From the NCBI GenBank assembly GCA_012862575.1, contig BLSF01000064.1, forward strand, positions 1-64,000: a stretch of 64,000 nucleotides of DNA. The letters are read 5' to 3'. The translations under genes were made by a program, and so were the position numbers. Source of the DNA: Parietichytrium sp. I65-24A. Taxonomy: Eukaryota; Sar; Bigyra; Thraustochytrida; Thraustochytriidae. The notes under the pieces are model-generated. The model made no database searches. It was not told where the DNA came from and saw only the letters and a list, made by a program, of their open reading frames with translations. Positions 9,275 to 20,700 of this stretch are shown here, piece by piece (within the stretch, counting starts at the first letter, position 1; each line of letters opens with the position of its first letter).

Positions 9275-10712
9275 GTGTCGCACTTGATTTGAACCAAACT
9301 TTTGCCCAATTATTTCCGAAATTCACGCCGCGTGCTTCCTGCCACCTATATTTTTGTCAAATGTTTCCCGGTGTAACGACAGAATTCACAAAGAATTTGT
9401 CTCTGCCTCTGGTTTCAGTGGACGAAATGCGGCATTCAAACTATTCAAACTACCAGTAAGTTTTTACTCCTGATGGTTTCGCACCTCGGGTTTTCGTACC
9501 CCACCACGAGATTTGCAAGAGCTTTTTTTGCGTTATTATTCTTCACAGGGCTCAGAATCAGACCGAAAATTTCTCTTAGTTTCCACGAAATTAAATCCCT
9601 ACTCGTGAGGTGGGAAACAATTTTCGGGCTCTGTTTTGGGTCGCATTTACGTAGCTCGTCCATGCTGTTAGTCATACTCAGGTCGACAATTACTCACGGC
9701 TGGCATCAGCCCGCTGACATGTTGGACACCGGAATTCCAGTTATTTCCGGAATTCACGTCCCACATCTTGCTTCCACGATTCACATCGAAAATTTCCCCA
9801 GTTACGCCACGCACGATATTTACAGCTGTGACAGTTTTCAACTCTGCATTCACACCGAAAACTTCTCCTGTTACACGCGAAATTCACAAAGCATCCCGAG
9901 CTTGCTGGTGATGCGCAATTCAAACCAAAGTTTTCTCCTGTTTTGTCCGGTATTCACAACAGCGACAAGTTTCAACTCCGCATTCACACCGAAAATTTCT
10001 CCTGTTACACACGAAATTCACAACTCATCCCGAGCTTGCGGGTGATGCGCGATTCAAACCAAAGTTTTCTCTCATTATGCCCGAGATTCACAACGGTGAC
10101 AGGTCTCGACACTGTGCTGCTGCATTCACACCGAAAATTTTTCCTACTATTTCCGGAATTTACATCCCGCAGCTTTCTGTGTTGTCGTTGCACGATTCAA
10201 ACCAAAGTTTTCTCCTGTTTTGTCCGGTATTCACAACAGCGACANNNNNNNNNNNNNNNNNNNNNNNNNNNNNNNNNNNNNNNNNNNNNNNNNNNNNNNN
10301 NNNNNNNNNNNNNNNNNNNNNNNNNNNNNNNNNNNNNNNNNNNNNNNNNNNNNNNNNNNNNNNNNNNNNNNNNNNNNNNNNNNNNNNNNNNNNNNNNNNN
10401 NNNNNNNNNNNNNNNNNNNNNNNNNNNNNNNNNNNNNNNNNNNNNNNNNNNNNNNNNNNNNNNNNNNNNNNNNNNNNNNNNNNNNNNNNNNNNNNNNNNN
10501 NNNNNNNNNNNNNNNNNNNNNNNNNNNNNNNNNNNNNNNNNNNNNNNNNNNNNNNNNNNNNNNNNNNNNNNNNNNNNNNNNNNNNNNNNNNNNNNNNNNN
10601 NNNNNNNNNNNGTTTTCTCCCATTTGCCCGAGATTCACGACGGTGACAGGTCTCGGCACTGTGGCACTACATTCACATCAAAAACTTCTTCTACTTTTTC
10701 ACTCACAACCCT
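9275..10712. repeat. degenerate tandem repeat (about 65-70 bp) around an assembly gap
   Basis: Recurrent blocks of the type ATTCAAACCAAAGTTTTCTC and ATTCACACCGAAAATTTCTC, each followed by CCGG/CCGA and ATTCAC, recur at about 9778, 9848, 9918, 9982, 10052, 10134 and 10195, and again after the gap. Spacing is 61-82 bp, mostly 64-70, and two adjacent subunits form a roughly 134-143 bp higher-order unit. More diverged copies extend left to about 9275. Bases 10245-10611 are N, so the repeat very likely broke the assembly. Open frames here are repeat artefacts. No transposon ends are visible. Confidence 0.8.
10245..10611. other. assembly gap (367 N)
   Basis: A run of N inside the tandem repeat. 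Its true length is unknown. Confidence 1.
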
Positions 10713-12639
10713 TCCGCTTGTGCATGTTGCATGTTGCAAGAGCAGTTGCGCTGCGCTGGGCAAAGTGCTGGACCGCACACTCTCATAATTCGGAGATGGG
10801 CTATGACCTCTTAGTCTTGGCGCTGACCCGAAGGAGAACTTGAACTTCGAATGCCGAGTCCGAATGAAGGGGAGGCACAATATTCTTGCGAGGCTGAGTT
10901 GACTGAGTTGCGTCATGCGCTCTTATGCGGAGTGATTCGTTCCGGTGTCCAAAGTCCTCTCAACCGTGCGAGATTGCATGCTGGCAGAGTCGCTTATGCC
11001 CGTTCGTATTCGAAATTCATTCCGTTTGGAAAGAAGCAACCTCGCTTCTTTCCTTGGGCTTTTCAAATTCGAGATTTGCACCAAGTTTACTCCTTCGTTT
11101 CGACGAATATCGTCAAAGTCTGTACCGGTAATCCACCAGCTTCCTGGATTTCGGCCAGTTTCATCCCCTTCAACGTCCGGGAAATTTTCAAACTCAGCTT
11201 TCCCTTCATCAACAACGGTAAAAAAACGTCTGACAGAAATTCTCTTTCGCGCAAAATTTAGACGGAGAGTTGGACCAGTCTCAGACGCAGTCCCAAACGA
11301 TCTCGGAAACAGGAAATGGAGTTCTTTTTCTGAATTCTGATAAGTACTTAGTCTTGATTCGAGTCGAAATTCCGCACGGTGCTCGTACGGCCAGGTACCT
11401 CCTGGTTCCTCCAAAAAGCTATTGCTTGGACACCCTGGTTCTCGCTCGTAACATGTATTCCCGATGACACGGCAACACGAACACAGAAACCAGAACCAGG
11501 TTCGCAGATCAATGCACTGGCAATAATAATGCAATGGCAATGCTCAATACTTTGACAAGCTCACGCTGCAACCTGAGAGCCAATTGAAAAACACAAGCCT
11601 CGAGATGCCAAGCTCTCAAACCACAAAACCAGCCCAACTCTGCGCTCCTTCACAACACTCCTCTCCCGGAGCTTCGCGGCTTGTGCCAAATCCAACTAAC
11701 CGGGCTCCACATCATGCCATTCAAACAAACGCACCAAATCAGCCACATAGCTCACTGCCGTTCCCATCACTCGGAGACAGATCTTGAGCGCTGCTTCACA
11801 AGTCTTTTGTCTTTCGTCTCTCGTCTCTGACATTCTCACACACCCCAATCCATTCCACACACCACACACACCTGCACAGCTTTTATCCTTTCTGTCTCTC
11901 CCTTTCTGTCTTTCTGTCTTTCTCTCTCTTTTCATTCAGTGAACACGGAGGTGCACTCTACGCATACCTATTTGCAGCTGTAGCACACGTGGGACGACTG
12001 AACTGAAAGAAATCCGCCACATAGGTTTAACAATGATTGGTGGCCACGAACGAAATTCTTCAACATGTAAATATTTTTGTGCCGGCAATTATTCTGCAGC
12101 TCAGTGCCGCTCTCGTTACAGCACGCACCGCCACTCCAGGAAGCATCGGCGACTCCCATTCGCAATCGAATAGCACAGGAGCTTGACGAAGAAAAAAAGA
12201 GACAACTTCGCGCTGCTTCACTCCTCAACTCAGCGTCAACTTCATTCATAATAATGTTCATTGACTGTGAATTCAGATTCACATCTCAGTAACATTCAGT
12301 TGCTTACCCGGTACCGGTACTGAGTACAGTATTAGTTCCGGTGAGCTCGCCTGAGCGACCGAGTAAGAGCAACTTTGAAATGCCTCTCCAACTTTCGGCC
12401 ACTACATCCTGGCTAACGGAATGGGTAGTAGTGCCGCCACAGTGGCACACTGGCACAGTGGCACTCGGTAGCCTAGGCAGGTGAACAACAGGTCAACCAA
12501 TTATGTAAATTAGGGTTCGGCGAACGTGCAAGCGGTGCATGAGGTGTATGAGGTGGGTGAGCGACGCGGACGCAACGTAGGGCAGGTCAGGGTAGGGCAG
12601 GCGGAGTGGAGTGGAGCAGATCGGATTGGATCGGGCAAG
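10713..12639. other. gene-poor region left of the TRIC-like gene
   Basis: No gene can be supported. The minus strand is open for about 206 codons at 10923-11540 but has no ATG at its beginning and no recognised domain. Near 12308 lies a palindromic GGTACCGGTACTGAGTAC stretch. At 12430-12470 short GGCACAGTGGCAC repeats occur. Confidence 0.4.
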
Positions 12640-13587
12640 ATGTCGACCACGGCCACGTCGATTTCGGAGCGGAGACGCGCGCTGGCGAAGCAGGGCTCGG
12701 AAATCATGGTCATGCCTTTGGCGCTCCCGAACTGGGTGAAGGAGAACGAGCACGAGGTGCGACAGCTTGCGTTCATCATATTCGCCATGCTGTTCGTGTA
12801 TGACGCGAGCTACAATGCTTTGGGGTCAACCAACGGCAAGTTCGTGTCCCTCCTGGACACAATCAATAGCGTAGCCTCGTACCGCGCGGGACTACCAAGG
12901 TCGTACGAAGAGAAGAGATCCCTCAAAAGGTTCGCATGGGCGTTCTTGTCTTGTCTGGCCCTCAAATTTGTGGCCCAGACCGTGGTGTCAGCAATGTTGC
13001 TTACCACTCCGGTCATCTTCAAGGGGCCGCGCCACTTTGTGTCCTTCCTTCTCGGCTTTTTCCTAGTCTGGTGCTCCCCTGGAGACGCCGTGTTCGTCCA
13101 CATCCAAAAGTCACTCTCGATCAAGCTTTTCCTCTCGGTGTCGTGCGCATTGTACAAGTTGCGAAAGGCGATTTATGCCATTGAAACTGCCCGAAGCTCC
13201 AACAGTGTGCTCTTTGCCTTTGTGCTACTTTGCTTGTCGTTAGATGGCAACACCATCGTTCGAAAGTCTCTGCTCCTCATGGAGAAGTCCGCGGACGCGT
13301 CGTCCAAGAGCAAAGAGCGAAAGATGCAGGATCGACTCGACAACCTTGTAAAGAGCTTCGAAGCTGGAGTGATGTCCGTGCTATCTCAGCAAGTCGTCCC
13401 CAATGCCATCGTCACAGTGCTCCTTTGGCGATTTGGAAGCTTTCAGTTTATCGAGCTTCGAATTGCAATTCTCATGTACTTTTGCGTCAAGCACGGAACC
13501 TTTGATGCGCTCGCCAAAATACACGATGCCGGGATGAGCGTTGTTGCCTTGGAAGCAGACGATGTCACGAAGTCAAAGAAGGAGTGA
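12640..13587 (+). CDS. TRIC-like cation channel (putative)
   Basis: A 315-residue polytopic membrane protein with about six to seven hydrophobic segments. It resembles TRIC (trimeric intracellular cation) channels, which supply K+ counter-current for ER Ca2+ release. The evidence is a pattern: a segment ending in the WCSPGD motif (residues 144-149, compare FCPxD in TRIC), then a Lys-initiated amphipathic helix with the YKLRKAIYAIETA stretch (about 172-184), corresponding to the KEVxRxRKI region, followed by another hydrophobic helix with a Gly-Asn turn. I chose the ATG at 12640 because the 38 residues upstream are compositionally poor and encoded by a purine-rich leader. The Lys/Glu C-tail (KSKKE) resembles an ER-retrieval signal. 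An unrelated membrane protein remains possible. Confidence 0.5.
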   Translation: MSTTATSISERRRALAKQGSEIMVMPLALPNWVKENEHEVRQLAFIIFAMLFVYDASYNALGSTNGKFVSLLDTINSVASYRAGLPRSYEEKRSLKRFAWAFLSCLALKFVAQTVVSAMLLTTPVIFKGPRHFVSFLLGFFLVWCSPGDAVFVHIQKSLSIKLFLSVSCALYKLRKAIYAIETARSSNSVLFAFVLLCLSLDGNTIVRKSLLLMEKSADASSKSKERKMQDRLDNLVKSFEAGVMSVLSQQVVPNAIVTVLLWRFGSFQFIELRIAILMYFCVKHGTFDALAKIHDAGMSVVALEADDVTKSKKE

Positions 13588-13894
13588 ACATCGTGTCGGT
13601 CCCCTGAATATATATGCCCTCTTGCGCAACGCCAGTGGACGGCTGCGCTTGATGGCCACAAACTGCTGAACATTACGTGTTTTTGCTAGGTTAAGGAGAA
13701 TCTTGTCAGAGCAACTTAGGTTGACTCACTGTTAAACCTTCTTTTTCTTGTAACAAATATTTTTCCATTTCAATATTTTTCTTTCATTTTGAACTTCAAA
13801 AAACACACACATATTCATGGACACAGGCGTTTGGGCGAGGCGCTGTAGATTTGCCGAGCGAGATCACCTTTGAGCAAAGATGGGGACGCAAACT

Positions 13895-15877
13895 TCAAGA
13901 CTTGGAGGAAGCGCGAAATGAGCGAATCGATCGAAATGAGAGCTTGGAGGTGAGCGTTGGCTTGGACAGCTTTGGCAGGCAGCCAACTGACGAGGGCATA
14001 CCAGAACCCTTACGATTTTCAAGCTCTGACTCGAGCTGGGATATGTAGTCCTCGTAATTGCGCTTCACGCCGTCAATTTCGTCGCGGTGCTTTTGTCTCT
14101 CCAGGTCCAAGAGATCCTCGTAGCTCAGGATATCCGTGGAAGTCGAGGCACTGGTGCACATTCGTTCTTCCTCAAAAGTCTCCGATAGAGCGTTGTTTGC
14201 CTGCTCCTCCTTCTCTCGCAGCTCTTCGACCAGCTCTTTGTGCAAAGTAGTGGCCTCATTAAGCTTATTTTGCAACTGTTCCTTCTTTACGGACTCCATC
14301 TCCATCCGCTTCTGGGTGTCTTCTAGCTGCGTCTCAAGAGTCTCGATCTGCTCTTGTAGTTGCTTGACAACTTTTTCGAGATTTAGACTCCGGTTCTTGA
14401 CAGGTTTGTTTTTGATGTTCTTCGCACGATTCGCGTATCTCAACGTTGATAAAGTCTCCTCAAAATTTGATTCAGCCGGGGAGATGCAAGCGATCATGCA
14501 TGTTCTGCTGTTGCCACCAAGGGAGTCCTGAAGGATACGAGTGAGCTTGGAATCTCTGTATGGAACGTGCCCACCATTCTTACTCGACTTTTCGTCTCCG
14601 AGAGCAGAGATCACGTTTCCAAGAGCGAGTAGACCGAGGTTGATGTCAATCCCCTCAGCAAGCCGCTCCCCCTTTGCCTTTGTCTTCTTTGCTCGTTCTG
14701 AACCAGCCAGGTCCACCAAGTGAAATTTACTTGACTGAACAATGCCTCTTTCTTTATCTTCTGAACGAACTGTGACAGTGAAAACAGCATGAGAGCGACT
14801 CGAGGTGCTGTTCATCTCTGTACTTCCAGTAGCACGGTTCACGCAGCCAATCTCCAGTTGCTCCAAAAGCTCTTCTTCAGCGCCAACCACCACATGCGAG
14901 AGACCGGCAATGAAGATGTTTCGATTGTTGTCTTCGCGAACAGCCAAACCCATCTGTTCACGCCCGCCTTCCTTGGACTCCTTGAAAGCCTGAGCACTTT
15001 TATGCTTTTCAACAAGCAGGTCTGACACAATTTCTCGGTAAATCTCAAAGAAAGAAACTTTGATGGAGTATTCCATTTGTCCTCCTGACTCTTCCGTAGC
15101 GCTTCTTACGCGCTGAAACAGGTCTTTTGCAAGTCGTGGAATGACTCCGGTGGAACCTCCCGTGGTCCCCATCGTAAAAGTCTTCCCCGAGCCTGTCTGG
15201 CCATATGCAAGCACAGTGGCATTCAAGCCTTCCAGGCAACCGTCAAGGAGAGGAAGAACGCAGTCGTCATAGAGACGGGTAGAAGAGTCCCCCCTCTCCT
15301 CATCGATTTCGCCACCTTTGTAGACATGGTCAAAGGTGAACTTTTTCGGTGTCTGTCCAAAATTCGTAAACGGGATTGTGACCTGCTTGCTACGCTCGTC
15401 AGCACTGGCAGAGCGCTTCGTGTCGTCTTCGTGATGCAAAAGTGGGCGCATATGCACTGCGACCCGAACAGAGAGACCGGCACTTTTGTCACTCTCCTTC
15501 TGTACGCTGGCGGCTGCATTCTTCCTTGCTTTCTGCACCGGACTGCGCTCAGGCTCGTCAGCAGAGTTTGGCTCGATCCTCTTGGTTTGTTGAATCTCTG
15601 CGGGTGCTTCTGATTCCTCTTTTGCCTCGAGTTCAAGATCATCAGGTAGGCCCTCCCCAGTTCGCACTCCCTCGTCAATCTCCGGCACCTCGGGCTTTGC
15701 AGCATCTATTTCAGACTGAGAATCATTTGCCACTTCAGGCTGAGCGTTAGCAGCATTCGCAAGCTGGGCGGCACAAGGCTTTTCTGCCCGGGGCGAGGCT
15801 GCGTCTCCACTTGCTGCCTCTCGTTCTTGCAAAGCCAATTCGACTTGCTCTTCGCAAGCTTGCTCCTTTGCATCCAT
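13895..15877 (-). CDS. kinesin-4-like motor protein (short)
   Basis: A plus-end-type kinesin with the motor at about residues 136-470 of a 660-residue chain. It has the P-loop GQTGSGKT (about 226-233), switch I NSTSSRSHA, switch II LVDLAGSERAKKTKAKG, and INLGLLALGNVISALG followed by PYRDSKLTRILQDSLGG. The latter two are most like kinesin-4 (KIF4/KIF21/chromokinesin). Before the motor is an unusual acidic, alanine-rich extension of about 135 residues. After it comes a coiled coil of about 150 residues, then a serine-rich end (KLSFRSIRSFRASSKS). Kinesin-4 proteins are usually over 1000 residues, so this is a compact version. The start is the ATG at 15877. It is divergent from the long kinesin at 17759 and shares a 1.9-kb spacer. 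Confidence 0.88.
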   Translation of the reverse strand: MDAKEQACEEQVELALQEREAASGDAASPRAEKPCAAQLANAANAQPEVANDSQSEIDAAKPEVPEIDEGVRTGEGLPDDLELEAKEESEAPAEIQQTKRIEPNSADEPERSPVQKARKNAAASVQKESDKSAGLSVRVAVHMRPLLHHEDDTKRSASADERSKQVTIPFTNFGQTPKKFTFDHVYKGGEIDEERGDSSTRLYDDCVLPLLDGCLEGLNATVLAYGQTGSGKTFTMGTTGGSTGVIPRLAKDLFQRVRSATEESGGQMEYSIKVSFFEIYREIVSDLLVEKHKSAQAFKESKEGGREQMGLAVREDNNRNIFIAGLSHVVVGAEEELLEQLEIGCVNRATGSTEMNSTSSRSHAVFTVTVRSEDKERGIVQSSKFHLVDLAGSERAKKTKAKGERLAEGIDINLGLLALGNVISALGDEKSSKNGGHVPYRDSKLTRILQDSLGGNSRTCMIACISPAESNFEETLSTLRYANRAKNIKNKPVKNRSLNLEKVVKQLQEQIETLETQLEDTQKRMEMESVKKEQLQNKLNEATTLHKELVEELREKEEQANNALSETFEEERMCTSASTSTDILSYEDLLDLERQKHRDEIDGVKRNYEDYISQLESELENRKGSGMPSSVGCLPKLSKPTLTSKLSFRSIRSFRASSKS

Positions 15878-16692
15878 GACCTCAAAACGCAAGGGCCCCG
15901 AAATCAAAGCTGTTGCACGATACGCAAACTGCGCAGGTCTGAAACAAGTTTTATTCTGTCGCTACTTGCGAAGATTGCAGCGACTTGCTGGACTGCTCTC
16001 CAGTCCAGTCAACTCCCAAGTCCTGCAATGTCCCTGTGTGTGGGCTACTTGTCGTCTTCGCGGTTACTTTGGTCACGTTCGATCGAAGTAACTCTCGTTG
16101 AGGCTTGGTGCAAGAATTACCGTTTGAGCCTTGTGCCACAGACTCCGCAGGTACTGCAGATGGCAGTAACAGTGAATGGCCTCAATAAGCTCGGCTCCGA
16201 CACTTGGAAATGTCGGAAGTCAAAATGAAAAACTAACCAGTTCGATCTCGAGCGGTACGCGCCTGCATTCTGTAGTCGTTTTCTCTCGCTGCTCTACGAT
16301 ACATGACGAGACACCGTAGACGACGCAACGGCCTTTTTCTCGTCGTCGGAACGCAGACAAAGGGCATGACTGGATGGCGGAGTGGCACCGGTAATTGTTA
16401 AACACACACCTGCATCCAGCAGATCAAAGCTAGCTCAAAGCGCAATTTGCAATGCGTGGCGCGCGCAGAACACGCCCATCCGCAGACGTGCCTCGATCGA
16501 CGACGTGCTAGCATTTCTATGGACGAGTGAACCAGCGAACGATCGATATCGATCGACATGTGCACACCACAATTATATCAAGTTTACAGGGTCCTTTCCG
16601 AAGCGCAGTGTACTCTTTCCTCCTGTTCAGCTGCAATCAAGCACACTCAATGATCGAAGCAATCCTTGCCTCAAAACGCGACGACTCCAAAC

Positions 16693-16724
<32 letters not shown>

Positions 16725-17758
16725 CTCATAGACCTACTCCAAAATTACCCATTATGAAACGCTTCTCCCAAATCTATCCGTTGACAGAGACTGACGCCTT
16801 TTCGTGTACGATTGCCTCCATTCCCTAAACCCAACATGATAAAACAAGACGTCGCACATCGTAGAATCTGCTGGAGCGACGGTTTCAGACTCTTGGGCCA
16901 CCACCACCACCGTGTCAGGAGATGAGAGAGATGAGAGAGAGGAGCGAAGAGAGGGAGGGAGAGAGGGACGGAGGGAGAGAGGGAAGAAAGGATTGGGAAT
17001 AGCTAGAACATATACACGAGATAGCGCAGGCGGTTGGGTGGAGCGCTACGCGAATTGAAAGAGATAGATAGATAGATAGATAGATACTTGGTTCCACCAC
17101 CATCATCTCGAGCTGCGCGTGTACTAATTTCAATTTTATTTTTTTTAAGTACTTGATGCTTTTTGGCTCTTGGCAAGGCCAGGCAGGTCTGACGTGGAGA
17201 CGGGGAGAGGGCATGAAAAGAGAACTTGGTTCGTTGTTGAATGCTCATTGAATGTGTCCTGTCAGCTTTTTAGATCTGATCTGACTGTGAGAGAAGCATC
17301 TTCCTCGTGGGTCCAGCGTAGACGGCAGGGAGAGGCTTGTTCTAGGCGCCAGCTGTTGATCGGTTTCAGATCAGAGTGAATCGCACACTGCGAGAAAGAC
17401 TGCCAGGCCTTTCGGTTTCAGCTTTCTAGTGTAGGTCCGAAGTTGACGTTGGCCGTGTGTTAATGACTTGCAAACTCGTCCGAACACGGTAGGGAGAATA
17501 AATGAACAGGGCCGCTCCGACGGAAAAATAAGCGGCAAAAACAAAGAGCCATCGACCTCGGACCTCGGACGTGGTCCAAGCAAGCTTGGCTGTCGAAGGT
17601 TGGTTGTCTTGTCTCAGGCCGACTCTCTTGCATTCCAGCTCGCACCAGAAGGCCCATCGGCGCGGAAGCGGGAGACTGCGTCAACCTTGCCTGTTCTCGC
17701 GCGTAGGCTCGGAGTGCGTCGGTCCGAAAGGGTATCTTGATCAGGAGCACCGCGCAGA
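15878..17758. other. divergent kinesin promoter region with microsatellites
   Basis: No gene. Contains an (AG)n run at 16693-16713, a GA/GGGA-rich stretch at 16918-16995 and a (GATA)n run at 17063-17085. It probably holds both kinesin promoters and 5' leaders. Confidence 0.55.
16693..17085. repeat. AG, GGGA and GATA microsatellites
   Basis: Three simple repeats in the kinesin spacer: (AG)n at 16693-16713, GA/GGGA-rich at 16918-16995 and (GATA)n at 17063-17085. Confidence 0.9.
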
Positions 17759-20700
17759 ATGGACAATTCAGAAAACACGAGCATATACTGCAACTCTCCG
17801 AAAGTGGACACGCCCAGTGCGAAGACAAAGATACTTGCGGAAACAAAGAGCTTCAGCAGAGTTGGCGAGAATTCTGTAAAAGTTGCTGTGAGATGCAGGC
17901 CGATCAGCGAAAGAGAAGAGGAAAAAGGCGCGTTTCAATGTGTGGAAATCGAGGGAAACCGCGTCAGTATTTGCGGCCTCAATGGCAGAGAATCTGAGTG
18001 CGCGTCGCCGTCCGTGCACGCTGGCATTCAAAACTCTCGAGCGAGTATGAGTGGGCGAAGGCAGGGCCGGAAGGCGTTTTCGTTTGACTTTTGTTACGGA
18101 ATGGACAGCGAGCAAGAGCACGTGTTCGAGGACATTGGTCGAGGAGTCTTAGAAAATGCTTTCTCGGGGTATAACGCGAGCGTGTTTGCTTATGGGCAAA
18201 CAGGCAGCGGGAAAACTCACACCATGCTTGGGTCAGAGGAGCCGGCCGATCAAGCTGGGCTCATCCCGCGTATCTGCTCTGCTCTTGTGGATGCACTTGG
18301 CACAGAAGGCGAAGAGATGAAGGACAGTGACTTGGCCGCGGCCGCCTCCACGAGATACACTTTGGAAGCGTCGTATCTCGAAATCTACAATGAGAAGTGC
18401 ATCGATCTCATGTGCCAGGGCAAAGACAATCTGCGCATTAGGGAGCACCCGAAACATGGCCCATACGTTGTCGACCTCACCAGCGTTCCAATCAAGTCCT
18501 TGGACGACATCAAAAGGATGATGGCTGTTGGAGCAAAGTCGAGAACCGTGGCCTGCACAAACATGAACAGCAAATCCAGTCGAAGTCACGCAATTTTCAC
18601 GCTAGTTTTCACGCAGACCAAGATTGCATCAGATTTGTGCAGCGCCACAGACACCGTGTCAAAGATCAACCTGGTAGACTTGGCAGGTTCCGAGCGCGTG
18701 TCTGCAAGCGGAGTGCAAGGCAAGCAATTGAAAGAGGCTGCAAACATTAATCGATCCCTGCACACCCTTGGCAGAGTTATCAATGCGCTAGGTCAGAAGA
18801 GCATCACAGAGAACAATCTCGACAATCTCACTGAAGACGGAGACAACGGCGTCCCTTCGAATGGCAAAGCATTCACCTCCGTCATTCCTTACCGTGACTC
18901 GACACTCACCTGGCTACTCAAGCCAAGTCTTGGAGGCAACTCGCGAACGACCATGCTTGCAACGATCAGCCCGGCAAGCTTTAATTACGACGAAAGTCTC
19001 ACTACTCTTCGTTATGCGCAGCAGTGCTCTCTTGTTGTGAACAAGGCCGTCGTGAACAGAGACGCCAATAACGCTGTAATTGACGAACTGCAATCCGAGA
19101 TCGAGCTCCTGCGCCAACGTCTTGCAATGCAAGCCGAGGCCAGCAATGCTATGATGAATGTAAATGAAGAGCTTCAACAGCAAAAGCGGGCCGTGGAGAT
19201 TGAGAACATTGAGAACCGAAAACGAATCGAGCAAGAAATGAAGGAGCAAGCAGAACTTATCTCCAAACTCGAAGCTCAACTTGAATCAACTCTTGACCAG
19301 CTCCAAGAATGTAATAAAGACCTTGATGAACATAGAGAGCAACTGGAGCAGCGAGTTGGAGAGTTGTTCACCGCACATACCACCATTGACGCAAAGCGCA
19401 GAGAACTTCAAGAAAAGGAAAAGGAGCTGAGCAAATCACAGGCCAGCTTAAAAGACCAGCAAAAGGAGCTCGCTTCCACAAAAGAGGCTCTTGGCGCAGC
19501 AAACGCCGAGAACAAGATCAAAGGCGAAGAAATTTTGGCAAAGACCGAACAGCTTGAGACCACCAGTCAGGAATTGACGAGCAAGTCAAAAGCATTAGAG
19601 GAGACTATCAAAAACAAAGAGACTCTTGAACAGAGCCTTGAGGAAACAAAGACCATTTTGCAAGCCCAGAGCACTGATTTGGCGTCTGCGCAAAAGTCTT
19701 TGGAGACTACGCAACAGGATTTGGTAGCAACGAAAGAAGCTCTGGAAAAGGCATCGCGCGATCTCACGGAGTTGAGTGCAGAGAGGAGCAACCTTTTAGA
19801 GAGTTTGCAGCAGACGAAAAGTGACCTGAATGAGTCTGGTGCCAAGAATCAAGAGTTGCTTGACAACCGCGACGCCTTGCAAGGCGAACTAGCGCGAAAT
19901 CAGGATACCTTGCAAGCCACTGCTGCTGAGCTTGAGCAAGTCAGATCTACCCTACAAGCCTCAGAAGTATCCATGCAAAGTACCGCAGCTTTACTAGAGG
20001 AGACGCGCCAGGTACTTGCAAATACAAAGAGTGAATTAGAATGCAAGGTTGGCGAGCTTGCAGCCAGGGAAGAAGAAATCTTGAACTTGCAAGCAGCCTT
20101 GGAAGCCAAGACATGCGAGGCAACGCAGACGGCACAGGGGCTTCAGGATTGCCAACAAGAGCTCTCGAATGAGAAAACGGAGAAAAGTAAAGTCACGCAA
20201 GAGCTCGTTGAGGCCAATGAGCTGGTGAACCAACTCCACTCCGAGCTTGACTCAACCAAAGCATCACTCGCGGAGACACTCAGCAGGGCAGACACTGCGA
20301 CTTTGGAGTTGCAGACAAAATCCGCTGCACTAGAGCAATCTAACAATGAGCTTGGCGAGCACAAAGTTGAGCTTACGCGTGTGCAAGCAGTTTTGGACGA
20401 GACTCAATGCAGCCTGACCTCAACCAAGGAACATCTCAGCTCCACGGAGGACGAGCTAAGCAAAACATCTGCAAAATTGTCCGAAGTTCAGGACCACCTC
20501 TCAAGCACGCAACAGACTCTGACGGAGAAGTCTACAGCCCTTGCGGAGACCTCTACAGCGTTGGACGAGACCACGCAAACTTTACAAGGCGTAAGGAACG
20601 AGCTTGCGGATTCTCAGGCAAAAGCTTCGGAGCTGGTCTCTGCGCTGGGGGAAACAAAAGCACAGCTAGAAGTGACAACCAAAGATCTCCACGAGTCACA

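Noticed and set aside
9275-10712. CRISPR-like array
   Set aside because: Repeats are degenerate, spacers are themselves repeated, and the genome is eukaryotic.
9943-10843. Open frames spanning the N run at 10245-10611
   Set aside because: They exist only because N reads as open; flanks are tandem repeats.
10923-11540. 206-codon minus-strand open frame
   Set aside because: No ATG at its beginning, no domain, next to satellite DNA; could be chance or an unmodelled exon, not supportable.
16231-16260. tRNA-like GTTCGATCTCGAGC segment
   Set aside because: No cloverleaf could be formed around it by eye; no tRNA gene is supported anywhere in the window.
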